From Chamaea fasciata (taxonomy: Eukaryota; Chordata; Aves; Passeriformes; Sylviidae), in the NCBI GenBank assembly GCA_029207755.1, contig JARCOQ010000006.1, forward strand, positions 24,882,022-24,946,021: 64,000 nucleotides of DNA. Reading direction: 5' to 3'. Positions 38,736-50,551 of this stretch are shown piece after piece; the first letter of the stretch is position 1; each line of letters opens with the position of its first letter. Both the position numbers and the translations under genes were made by a program. Under the pieces are notes generated by a model. That model saw nothing but the letters and a program-made list of their open reading frames with translations. It ran no database searches and was not told the DNA's origin.

Positions 38736-41700
38736 TGTTTCCTAAAGCAACAATAGGATAGTACTGGCTCTGTGCTAAACAGAGATATTAAGAGGTTTTC
38801 CCCTGGAGAGGAGCAAACTGAAATGCTTCAGGACTTAAAGGCTGCAGAGTTGTCACTAAAGTACATATAAACAACCTCACAGAGAAAAAAAACTCCAAAA
38901 GTGCAATTAAAGCCAATGCCCCAAACTAGCAAACACAGAAGAGATCACCAACAGAGACTCTGCAATGTAATTTAACAGGTCAGAGGTTCAGTGTACCCAT
39001 CAGGAATATTGTTACCACATGGACAAGAACAATGACCCAAAACGTGCACACAGACACACCTGCACACACATGCACAGAGGTTTCTCATTCCAGGGTTCCA
39101 TGAAGATCTGGTTGCTTCACCCAAAGGGCTGAAGGATCATTCAGGCATATGCAGTAGAGAACAGTGATTTGCTCAGGAGAATTGGGCAGGGGAAGCCTCT
39201 GAGGGTGCCCAGGGTCACCTTCCCCTCACAGGACTCCTCCTCCAAGGGACATGACAGAACGTGGGCTTGAGGTGGGACCCGTGGCCAAACATAGCAATGG
39301 TTTAGAAACACAACTTCTAACATCTGCACATCTTCCAAGTTTTTGCAAGTTTCTAACTGCTGCCTGTGTTGCAGGGCACTGCTTCTGACAGTGAGGGCAC
39401 CAGTCATGGCTTTCTGCACTCTTCTGGCCCTACTGCTCAGTTATTGACCACTAATCCCTGGCAATCTGTAGGACACGTCAGCTTTGATGTATCACTTCCC
39501 TTAATGTGTTTTTTGGAATGCTGTGGCGCTAACACACATTTATCTTCATTGTTGCTGCTGGGAAATGTGAAGGTTGTCTCTAACAAGATTTTCCCATTTA
39601 GTTAAATAATAATGTTAGAATTTTAAAACACTCTGGGTTATCAGAAGGCAGCAAAAATCTCTAGCCCAACAAATGCTACATGGTGAAAATATTTTAGTAA
39701 ATTATATTTCAAAGCCCTTTTGCATGTTGCTGTAGAAATTCTAAATATAGAGAATGAAACTCATTTCTCAGCAGAGATGACTCTGTTGTTAAGAGTTCAT
39801 GCACAAATGTATGAACTCAGTGCAACTGACCGCCTGAAATAAGTAGCAGCTTCTGATGAGAACAGAGCTGGATGCTCACTGACAGTCTAAATGATGAGCA
39901 TGTGATCTCACTGTGACTTTACTGTGTGCTGAGAAGGCTCTAATTCCAAACCAAATACTTGGATGCAAACCACTGGTTATACTTCTCTGTCACATCAGAC
40001 CATACAGCTCTTAGTTATAAAATAATTTTGATCCTGCAGCTGCAGCTGTAAATCAGTTCTATTGATTGCAGAGGAGCAATGCTGCCTTACACTGAGACTC
40101 CGGTCCTGTCAACTTTTAAATAAAATTAGATCAGCAATCTCACTACAGGAACTAAACTTCACTATTAACTTTATTTATTGGCTGACAGATTTTTTTTTTC
40201 CCCACTCATTCAAAGCTCAGGCAGTGATGTGCTGTACTTGCAACTATAGCTTAATTTACTGCAGCTATGAAGGTCTTAGAGTCTTCCAATACTGTTTATA
40301 GGACAAACTACAAATAAGCCCATTATTAAGATAGCATGCTTTGTTATCAGCAATGGATCCAAAACATGCAACAGATAAGCAGGATAAAATTTCTTTTGTG
40401 TATTATCATTAATAACAGAAAGATACGAGAGTTCTTAGTTTCACACTTCTTTCCAAAGCGTTTTCAGATTCAGAATTTACTAGCCAGATAGCTCTGCTCC
40501 TCATTACTTCCTGAGAGGAACCCTGATTGCTGAATCCTGAGGGTCTGTCTAATTATTGATTTATTTACCTTAGGAAAGTTCCAGGCACAGAAATATCACC
40601 CATCTGTTTAACCAGTATACTTCTAAGGGGATGCATATGTTTCTTTCTCAGAATTTAAGTTCAAAAATGTAATTTTTTCCAGTTTTCTGCCAAGTCCTTT
40701 ACCAAAAAAATCTGAGTACTCTGCATTCATTAAGTCAGTGTTAATTTTAACAGCTTTATTAGTAGAATTATTGACATCTTACAGATATAAATTGAGACAC
40801 ACAAAATTATCTTTCTCAAATAAAACAGAAAATAATTGAGTCTTGAAGATTCACTTTCAGTATAGGAAAAGGTCAACTCTGAATTCTAAGTCTTAAGACT
40901 CATATCTAACCTTTGATTCATGCTCTGAGCACAGCCCCCAGAGGTTATTGTAGGGGTTTCTATGGAAAATAGCAGTTAGGAGCTGGGAAATAAGGTCGTT
41001 GCTGAGGTATCCGTGCCCCCTTTTCTTTAGGTACTGCTGGCAGGAAGCTTACAAAAGTATCTGAACTTTTGCCAGGTTATCCACCCAAACATGCCATAAG
41101 GAATCTCCAGCACTCAGGAACCCAACCACCTTTGGAGGCTCTGCTGCTGAGAGCCCACTGACCTCAACAGCAGGACCACGTAATAAACAACGTAAACAAA
41201 AATTATTCTCAAGGGTGTTTGGTCATTTTTGTCTTATAACATCCTTAGAAGAGTGTTAAGAAAGATCTAATGCTTATTTTCTATTTCTTACCAGATGACG
41301 TACACCAGACAAAAGTCTCTGAGGTGTTCTTCACACAGCAGGAGGCTGATATACTGCATTGTGAGGAAATGTCTCATTTCTTATGCCAGCATCACTTTGA
41401 CAGTGATCATCTCTCACTCTTCACAATTCTCACTGTGAATTTGTGCATTAACCCAGCAATAACAGAAAATGAGAAAACAAAGGTGCAGAAAGTGGTGAAA
41501 GGATGGACAGCAGAGTGGAAGTTTAGGAAGCATTAGTGAATTATAATGCAAGGAAAAGAACTGAGAACCAGATTTGCTGAGGAAAGTTATGAGAAGATGG
41601 TAGCCAAAGCTCAAAACAAGGAGGAGGGATGAAAAAACCTGAAGTGTTTCTCCTGGGACAGAACACATGAGAAAACAGAAGAGTAGCACCTGACCTGACA

Positions 41701-43382
41701 CAATCCATCATGAAAATGTTCAGTTGCCAGTATGTACCTAACATTAGCTGGTCAGGTCTGACAACTGTTACCCTATGCTGCCTACTCACTGGCCTAGGTG
41801 GAATGACTTCAATGCTCACTGTCCCCTTCTCAGAAGAGAAGTGAGAGCTCCACAGATGTTACCCTTACCAAGAGAAACTCTGTTTGCAGTCTCAGGGCAT
41901 GCAGACTGAGTTACTCCCTTGCAAAAAACCTCTGTACAGGACCATAGGGCATGAGAGGGAATGCAGAGACAGCTTTATCTACTACTTTGAAAAGTAGCAG
42001 TCATTTCTTTTGATTAGGATTTTTTAATATCCACGGATTTCATTTAAACACTTTGAGTTCCTAACATACACTTCAGAAGACCTCTTTAACTTTGACTGTG
42101 GATATTCCTAGCAAATAATAAAACTCTATATTATTAAGAAATATTTCTTTATTATGACATTTGTTTACTAATTCTTACAAAGTAACAGGTTATTTTAGAT
42201 ATTCATAAGATGAAGTAGCTAGGAACTCTTAAAATTGACTTTCTTTTTTTGGCTCTGCACTGACATTTAGTCATTTCAGTCAGCAAGGCTTGCATCACCC
42301 CAAGTCATAGTAGCCTCAGTTTGGTAGAAAATAATTTTGGCTTTTCCATGAGAAATTAAATCATTTTAGCTCCTTACAGGCACTTATAGTTGATACTCCC
42401 CCAACTGACAATAATACTGAAAAATGTTTACCTAAAAAATACAGATGACAGATTTTGCTTTGTAGTCTGTACATGAAGGCTTTACCTAATTCCTTCATTC
42501 ATCAACACTACTGTGGATGCTAGAGGTTTGATTCTTTTGACCTAAAAAGCCATACAAAACTCAAAAGCCATTTTGCATTCAGAGGTTTGTTGTTATGAAA
42601 TACCACAATTCTTTTCACTGTATGTACAATGGACATGGTATCAACAGTCTTAAAGAAAAAGATATTAATAATTTAAGTAGCAGTTGTCAAGACATGATAT
42701 TGGAGGTAGTTATCAGGGAAAAAAAGAACATAAAATGCTAAAGGGAATGTATGGATCCCTAAATTTAATCTGAAAAGGATGCATAAGAGGCTGCAGAAAT
42801 CTGTAGCATTTTCCAGAACTACCAGAGACTTTTAACATTTTTGACCCCTTTTCCAGGGTTTTTACATTGACTGAATCCCTCTTTCATCACATTTCCACAA
42901 CCAGTTTAGAATGCATTAAAAATATTTTCTGGGACTGTCTACAGGAGGAAGCTGACACTTAACAGGCAGATCCTCCTCTAGCGGGACACAAAACATACTT
43001 GAGGAAAATAATGAGGAGTGATTTCCCCCTGGATATTTGCTTCAGCATGAGTCCTGCACCTTGATCTGAAGCATATCAAATAGAGCATTACAACTTTTCC
43101 AAAAATGACAGAACAAAGAAGAGGGAGCCACACATGATGGGCACTAGGGATTCAGGAATGGGAAAGAAAGTGGCATTAGCCAAGCACCAGTGCTGGCCGA
43201 AGTGGTAGGGTTGTGTGGCATAGCAGCACCACTCACTCCTCACTCCTATTGGCAGTTACAAGCAGAACATACTTAGTAGCTATAAAACTGGTTCCAAACA
43301 AAAAGGCCAATAAAAGTGGAATTTTAGTTCCAGAGCTTTATTTCCTCTATGGCATGACTGGTGTTGTTTCTATATTATTATC

Positions 43383-43430
43383 AAAGGAAGGAAAGAGGAG
43401 GGGAAAGGAAGGAGGGAAAGGAAAAAATTT
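43383..43430. repeat. Purine-rich GGAA/GGGA microsatellite
   Basis: Strand-asymmetric run of AAGG, GAGG and GGGAAAGG units, about 48 bases with only purines. It produces the GKRRGKEGGKGK run in an overlapping chance ORF. Confidence 0.8.
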
Positions 43431-44289
43431 AAAGCAAATAAAGGATTGCTGTATATCAGAGCAGTGTATCAAACTGTTTTCACCAGAATGACCATTGTCA
43501 TCATTGTCTTAAAGAGAAAAGAATGTACAGCACACAGAAAATAAATAGCATAAGAAAATAAGTAGCCAGGCACTATTTATTTTTTCACAGTGTAACGAAT
43601 CAACTTCACAGCAGATACAGTAAAAACAATGCATTACAACTGCTTTACAAAATTCAGTGTGGAAATTCGCTTGATTCTTATCAATTTAAGAGACATCAGA
43701 GCACAAACATCTAATCTATTCATTTTGCACAGAACACATGGTATTCAGTGGTGGGGTCTAATTTTTATTTTTAAGACTATGGCTTTCAGAGTTTTACATT
43801 TAGAAGATTACAGATTATATCTCAGTAACATCTGTATGAACCATGCACCAGGGTGCAAGCACATTTCCTTTCAATGCACAAGGACTAGTGCAACATTTGT
43901 GAAAATTCAATAGACGTTAACATTCACAGTAGAGTTATAAGCTATAAAACCTATCCTTCAAACCACTGTCAGTCTTCCAGCAAAAGGTTTCTGAGATTTT
44001 TTTCTCTAGAAGTCTTTATAATCCAGCTCTTATAATCTTACTTCAGAATTTCTGTTTCCAAAGCCTTGTGCCACCAAGTCCCTCCTGATAATGAGGACCA
44101 CAAGCATCTCCTTTCTGAGCTTGTTACTAGTATTCTTGTCACCAGTCTCAAAGTCTGGTTTGCATTTCAATAAAATCAGCTTTTAGCAGCTGATACACTG
44201 TTCTGCATGAGTTATGCTGCTGAAAACAAAACCAAGCAACCACAGGATGAAATCCCTCTCTTTGCTTTCACATGTCTCTGGATGTCAAG

Positions 44290-44332
44290 AAAATAAAAAA
44301 TAAGAAAATAAAAAAAAAAAAAAAAAAAAAAA
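44290..44332 (+). repeat. A-rich tract
   Basis: AAATAAAAAATAAGAAAATA followed by an uninterrupted run of 22 A. It resembles a retroposon tail, but no element body could be recognised to its left. Confidence 0.75.
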
Positions 44333-45095
44333 TTCCCCTGAAGGCTACAAAATTCTAGCCTTGAACCATAATTGAACTTTGTGCACTAGTCTATAGCAAT
44401 CTAATTTTTTTAAAACACTCAGTGATGCCTAGTTACTTTTTGAAGTACTTGAAACTGAATGCTCAACGGATAATATTTAAAAAGGGCTAAATTTCTGAAA
44501 AGTAGATTGTTTTTCTTTCATTTCTTAAACTGCACATCAGAAAATGAGGCATTGAAAAACTAAGAGTATACTATAAATTGCAAAACTTTGAGTCTATCTT
44601 TTACCATGATTTCAACAGAATTCTGAAAATGGAGAGCAGAATCCATCTACTTTGCAAATGCAGACGTAAATGAGGAAATTTGCTTCTACCTACAGATTTG
44701 TATGAAAATCTACTATTCACATAGATGGTATTCTCATATTTACCTTTAGTCATATCATTGTCTATCTCTTCTTTCTTTTTCAGTAAAAAGGAGTAAAATA
44801 AAAAATAATCCACAAGACCCATCAAAGAAAGCCATAATTATTTTAAGCTTCTGAACCACTCCTATATTCTAAATGTACAAATTTAAGTGGGGTTTTTTTA
44901 GGACCTTTTTGGTCACATTTAGAACATAAATTTTATTGGTGGGAGGAAGCTTTTTAAATGACAAACTGATGTTTAAGTTCTCATATCTTGCCTTCCAGTC
45001 TACACACAGAAACGCATATATATATGTTGTTGCCATTGGCATAATAATTTCTGTAACACCCATAAAGTTGCAGATACACACAGGATTTAGGCAAA

Positions 45096-47821
45096 AGCAT
45101 CATCTGTTTATCATCTCTGAAGTATTCTGGTTCATCCATGCTCATTAATGATGTTGTCAAATATAAAAATGATGATATCAGTGTTACATTATAACTCAGC
45201 AGACAGACTTTTTCAAAATTGAGAAGCAACTAAAACTCAATTTAATACCTGAAAATGCTTTAGTTTTGGTATTGCACACGAAAGATTATGGCATGTTAAG
45301 AGAGACTGAAGTCATGGCTTAATCACATTAAATGACTGTGAGGATACCTTGATGTTTTCAGGTAATTAAATATAATAGTGGATGAATACATTCCAAGACT
45401 ATTGGAAAAGTACCATATAACTAAGTGGAACTGTAAATTTCAGCATAATGATGATGATGACAATAATAATAATAGTTGTTGTTATTATTATTATTATAAT
45501 TATTATATACCCCAACTGAGGATGTTTTTGGAAGGAAAACTGAAATGGAAGAATAAATTTGCTTCAGTATCATGTACTTTATATATAAACCTTAGAAGCA
45601 GCACAGAGAGTTACAACACATATTTCATATTTCTTACGGTAAGTTATCCACAAGGGCATTAATAAATAACTTTAGAAGGAGCACTGAGGCATAATATTGC
45701 AACATTGTCCATTGGTGCCAAAACACTATCAAATTAAATGCAGAGTATAAATATTCACTTAGGTAGTTAAAAATATCAGCTTTTTTTAAAACAAAAAAAA
45801 GTGAATAAAAACAAATATGTACTAGCAAGGCATGAAGCCTGAGTAACTGAAACATTATGCAAACTATAGATGCCAAGACAAAGATTTGGATTAAGGGTGC
45901 ATTTGAATACTGGACCCTCAATATAATAAATACTGAGACACATCATAAGCATTATTTTTCAAGGATATTTCTGTAAACTTAGGGTTTAGACCATAAATTG
46001 CAACTGTTTATAAAACTTTTATGTAGGGAAATATAAACTATAGCAGTATTATTTGCTTAAGTAAATTAAGTAAAAGTATTCATTTTTTAAATGTAGAAAT
46101 CACTATGAGATTACCAGATTCTGAAGTATATTCCATAGCAATTTAAACTGTAATTAAAGGTATCATAACACAGCTCTTCATGTTCAGACAAAGAGTCCAA
46201 GTGTTTATAGTGGACAACAGTGGGAAATACAAAAGATACTGTGAAGATGCACAAACCATTAAGATTTTTTTCAGTGACTAAAGTGTGAACACAGATTTTA
46301 TATCAATAGTGAGCCTATGAGTATGCAAATTTCCACATCTATCTTTCTTGAAAAATCTGAACTATAGGGCACGTGCTTTCATTTCTACTGCTCTTAGGCC
46401 ATCATTGGGCAGATGGACTAACATGATTTTACTGTTTTAAGTGACCATCACCTCTTTTCTGAATATTTCACAAGTCAAAAGGCTCCTATATACTATCTTC
46501 CTAAGGAAGAAAAACAATTCAAGGGGAAACATATATCTGTTGTAAAATGATGACTCATCCTCATTTCCCACCCACTGTAACAGTTTCGGATTTTGTTTTT
46601 AAATATCAAATTGGCAAAAGTAATATATCCTCTGTGGAGGCAGTACTCGTGGTTTTAACAGCCTTCAGCCTTCTCAGGTCTAAATGACATAGGAATCCTA
46701 ATGCCACCCCATGGAGCCACTCTGTCTCCTCAGCAGGATCAACTGAAAAATCACTTTTCCAATGTTTGGCAGGAAGACATCTCCTACCGGCAATGCCTGC
46801 ACAAGGAATCTTCAAGAGGAAACCTTTCCTTTTGAATTCAGCAAGGCTCGAACCCTGATGAAGAAGACATTGTATGAAGCCAGAAACACGCAAAACAATT
46901 ATTTCCAATCTGAAAAATATTTTGAATCTCAGGTAGGCCTGCATTGATGTATGGAAAAGTAGTTACTACAAAGAATTACAAAAGAGAAGCCTTATTACTG
47001 TAAGCAGAGTCTCATCCCTCTTGATCCTGTCAGTGGGACTCAGGCCCTGTTGTCAGTAGAAAAACCGTCCTCATTTACCCATGCCATACGCCTATCCTTC
47101 TGAACCTCTTGACTAAGAAAAAGAACTGAGGAAGAACAAGGTGGAACAGTTTACAGGTCTACTGTCTTACATCTCCCATGGCTCTCTTCTTGCAGCTTAA
47201 ATGAGGTTGATGTACCATAAGCAAAATCTGCAGGCAAAGCAAGATTTGTCACTGAGAAGGGGAATAAGAATTTTAAGGATCTTTTTTTTTCCCCTTAAAA
47301 TATCACGAGGCTTTCACAGCTTTTTCAGAATCGATATATTACTAGTGAACAGAACCCATCTATGGTAAAAAGGTCTATATCATTTGGTCTGCTTCAGTTT
47401 TAACCAATCTCCTCCTGTCTCCAAGGCCATCTGAGATTTCCATTAAAGGCTTCATTACCCCTCTGGATTTCTCAGTGAGCTTTACTAGTCAGTAAAATCA
47501 AAAGTTTATTTCCTGCCTTTTCACTAGCATCATAACATCCAAAATACATCTGTGACTGATCTCTGTGACAAGATTTAAACACCTTGCCCAGGAGCGCCAG
47601 CAAAACTCTTCTGTACCACACAGAGAATACCTTGGTGCCTGATAGCAGGACAGTCAATTCAGTGAAACTGCTCTTGTGTAAAGATAAACATTAAATGCAG
47701 GGATGCTTTGCCATCACCATGGAAGTCACAGCACAGATCCATCTTCTGAGGGAAGAACGTTTCAGATTACAGTCTCAGGCAGAAATGACCCTTCCTTTTA
47801 ACCAGAAACCAACCTCCCTGG
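45096..47821. repeat. Tandem duplication, copy 1 (2,726 bp)
   Basis: First unit of a head-to-tail duplication. Every landmark recurs exactly 2,726 bases later, for example the ORFs at 45378, 45634, 46606 and 47472. I found no difference between copies in the stretches compared, including homopolymers. The left border is AGCATCATCTG after TTTAGGCAAA. The unit holds a trinucleotide tract (45447-45512) and ORFs up to 112 codons that I regard as non-genic. Confidence 0.95.
45447..45512. repeat. Compound trinucleotide microsatellite, copy 1
   Basis: GAT units, then AAT units, then GTT and ATT units, forming a partly self-complementary AT-rich tract. The overlapping ORF reads runs of D, N and Y. 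Confidence 0.85.
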
Positions 47822-50551
47822 AGCATCATCTGTTTATCATCTCTGAAGTATTCTGGTTCATCCATGCTCATTAATGATGTTGTCAAATATAAAAATGATG
47901 ATATCAGTGTTACATTATAACTCAGCAGACAGACTTTTTCAAAATTGAGAAGCAACTAAAACTCAATTTAATACCTGAAAATGCTTTAGTTTTGGTATTG
48001 CACACGAAAGATTATGGCATGTTAAGAGAGACTGAAGTCATGGCTTAATCACATTAAATGACTGTGAGGATACCTTGATGTTTTCAGGTAATTAAATATA
48101 ATAGTGGATGAATACATTCCAAGACTATTGGAAAAGTACCATATAACTAAGTGGAACTGTAAATTTCAGCATAATGATGATGATGACAATAATAATAATA
48201 GTTGTTGTTATTATTATTATTATAATTATTATATACCCCAACTGAGGATGTTTTTGGAAGGAAAACTGAAATGGAAGAATAAATTTGCTTCAGTATCATG
48301 TACTTTATATATAAACCTTAGAAGCAGCACAGAGAGTTACAACACATATTTCATATTTCTTACGGTAAGTTATCCACAAGGGCATTAATAAATAACTTTA
48401 GAAGGAGCACTGAGGCATAATATTGCAACATTGTCCATTGGTGCCAAAACACTATCAAATTAAATGCAGAGTATAAATATTCACTTAGGTAGTTAAAAAT
48501 ATCAGCTTTTTTTAAAACAAAAAAAAGTGAATAAAAACAAATATGTACTAGCAAGGCATGAAGCCTGAGTAACTGAAACATTATGCAAACTATAGATGCC
48601 AAGACAAAGATTTGGATTAAGGGTGCATTTGAATACTGGACCCTCAATATAATAAATACTGAGACACATCATAAGCATTATTTTTCAAGGATATTTCTGT
48701 AAACTTAGGGTTTAGACCATAAATTGCAACTGTTTATAAAACTTTTATGTAGGGAAATATAAACTATAGCAGTATTATTTGCTTAAGTAAATTAAGTAAA
48801 AGTATTCATTTTTTAAATGTAGAAATCACTATGAGATTACCAGATTCTGAAGTATATTCCATAGCAATTTAAACTGTAATTAAAGGTATCATAACACAGC
48901 TCTTCATGTTCAGACAAAGAGTCCAAGTGTTTATAGTGGACAACAGTGGGAAATACAAAAGATACTGTGAAGATGCACAAACCATTAAGATTTTTTTCAG
49001 TGACTAAAGTGTGAACACAGATTTTATATCAATAGTGAGCCTATGAGTATGCAAATTTCCACATCTATCTTTCTTGAAAAATCTGAACTATAGGGCACGT
49101 GCTTTCATTTCTACTGCTCTTAGGCCATCATTGGGCAGATGGACTAACATGATTTTACTGTTTTAAGTGACCATCACCTCTTTTCTGAATATTTCACAAG
49201 TCAAAAGGCTCCTATATACTATCTTCCTAAGGAAGAAAAACAATTCAAGGGGAAACATATATCTGTTGTAAAATGATGACTCATCCTCATTTCCCACCCA
49301 CTGTAACAGTTTCGGATTTTGTTTTTAAATATCAAATTGGCAAAAGTAATATATCCTCTGTGGAGGCAGTACTCGTGGTTTTAACAGCCTTCAGCCTTCT
49401 CAGGTCTAAATGACATAGGAATCCTAATGCCACCCCATGGAGCCACTCTGTCTCCTCAGCAGGATCAACTGAAAAATCACTTTTCCAATGTTTGGCAGGA
49501 AGACATCTCCTACCGGCAATGCCTGCACAAGGAATCTTCAAGAGGAAACCTTTCCTTTTGAATTCAGCAAGGCTCGAACCCTGATGAAGAAGACATTGTA
49601 TGAAGCCAGAAACACGCAAAACAATTATTTCCAATCTGAAAAATATTTTGAATCTCAGGTAGGCCTGCATTGATGTATGGAAAAGTAGTTACTACAAAGA
49701 ATTACAAAAGAGAAGCCTTATTACTGTAAGCAGAGTCTCATCCCTCTTGATCCTGTCAGTGGGACTCAGGCCCTGTTGTCAGTAGAAAAACCGTCCTCAT
49801 TTACCCATGCCATACGCCTATCCTTCTGAACCTCTTGACTAAGAAAAAGAACTGAGGAAGAACAAGGTGGAACAGTTTACAGGTCTACTGTCTTACATCT
49901 CCCATGGCTCTCTTCTTGCAGCTTAAATGAGGTTGATGTACCATAAGCAAAATCTGCAGGCAAAGCAAGATTTGTCACTGAGAAGGGGAATAAGAATTTT
50001 AAGGATCTTTTTTTTTCCCCTTAAAATATCACGAGGCTTTCACAGCTTTTTCAGAATCGATATATTACTAGTGAACAGAACCCATCTATGGTAAAAAGGT
50101 CTATATCATTTGGTCTGCTTCAGTTTTAACCAATCTCCTCCTGTCTCCAAGGCCATCTGAGATTTCCATTAAAGGCTTCATTACCCCTCTGGATTTCTCA
50201 GTGAGCTTTACTAGTCAGTAAAATCAAAAGTTTATTTCCTGCCTTTTCACTAGCATCATAACATCCAAAATACATCTGTGACTGATCTCTGTGACAAGAT
50301 TTAAACACCTTGCCCAGGAGCGCCAGCAAAACTCTTCTGTACCACACAGAGAATACCTTGGTGCCTGATAGCAGGACAGTCAATTCAGTGAAACTGCTCT
50401 TGTGTAAAGATAAACATTAAATGCAGGGATGCTTTGCCATCACCATGGAAGTCACAGCACAGATCCATCTTCTGAGGGAAGAACGTTTCAGATTACAGTC
50501 TCAGGCAGAAATGACCCTTCCTTTTAACCAGAAACCAACCTCCCTGGAGCA
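47822..50551. repeat. Tandem duplication, copy 2
   Basis: Second unit, joined to the first at CCTGG-AGCA-TCATCTG. The right border is CCTGG-AGCA-CCCCAG, so AGCA occurs at the left edge, the junction and the right edge. That is four bases of microhomology shared by the two break ends. Only copy 1 is attached to the left flank and only copy 2 to the right flank, as expected for a simple tandem duplication. Confidence 0.95.
48173..48238. repeat. Compound trinucleotide microsatellite, copy 2
   Basis: Same repeat as at 45447-45512 with the same unit counts by eye, although such tracts usually mutate fast. Confidence 0.85.

Larger units (their letters stand above)
38736..45095. other. Intergenic, no gene supported
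   Basis: About 6.4 kb of mostly unique sequence. A GC-richer open stretch of 92 codons at 39141-39419 minus and two overlapping frames at 41414-41819 minus were examined; neither has clear paired splice sites or a known family. It contains a purine-rich GGAA-type microsatellite (43383-43430) and an A-run (44290-44332). Confidence 0.45.

Noticed and set aside
39141..39419. GC-richer 92-codon minus-strand ORF
   Set aside because: Looks somewhat coding, but no acceptor/donor pair gives a coherent exon and the peptide is unfamiliar. Left as unsupported.
46606..46944. 112-codon minus-strand ORF present in both copies of the tandem duplication
   Set aside because: Its identity in both copies reflects the duplication, not selection. 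No family, and similar-length chance ORFs occur elsewhere in the window.
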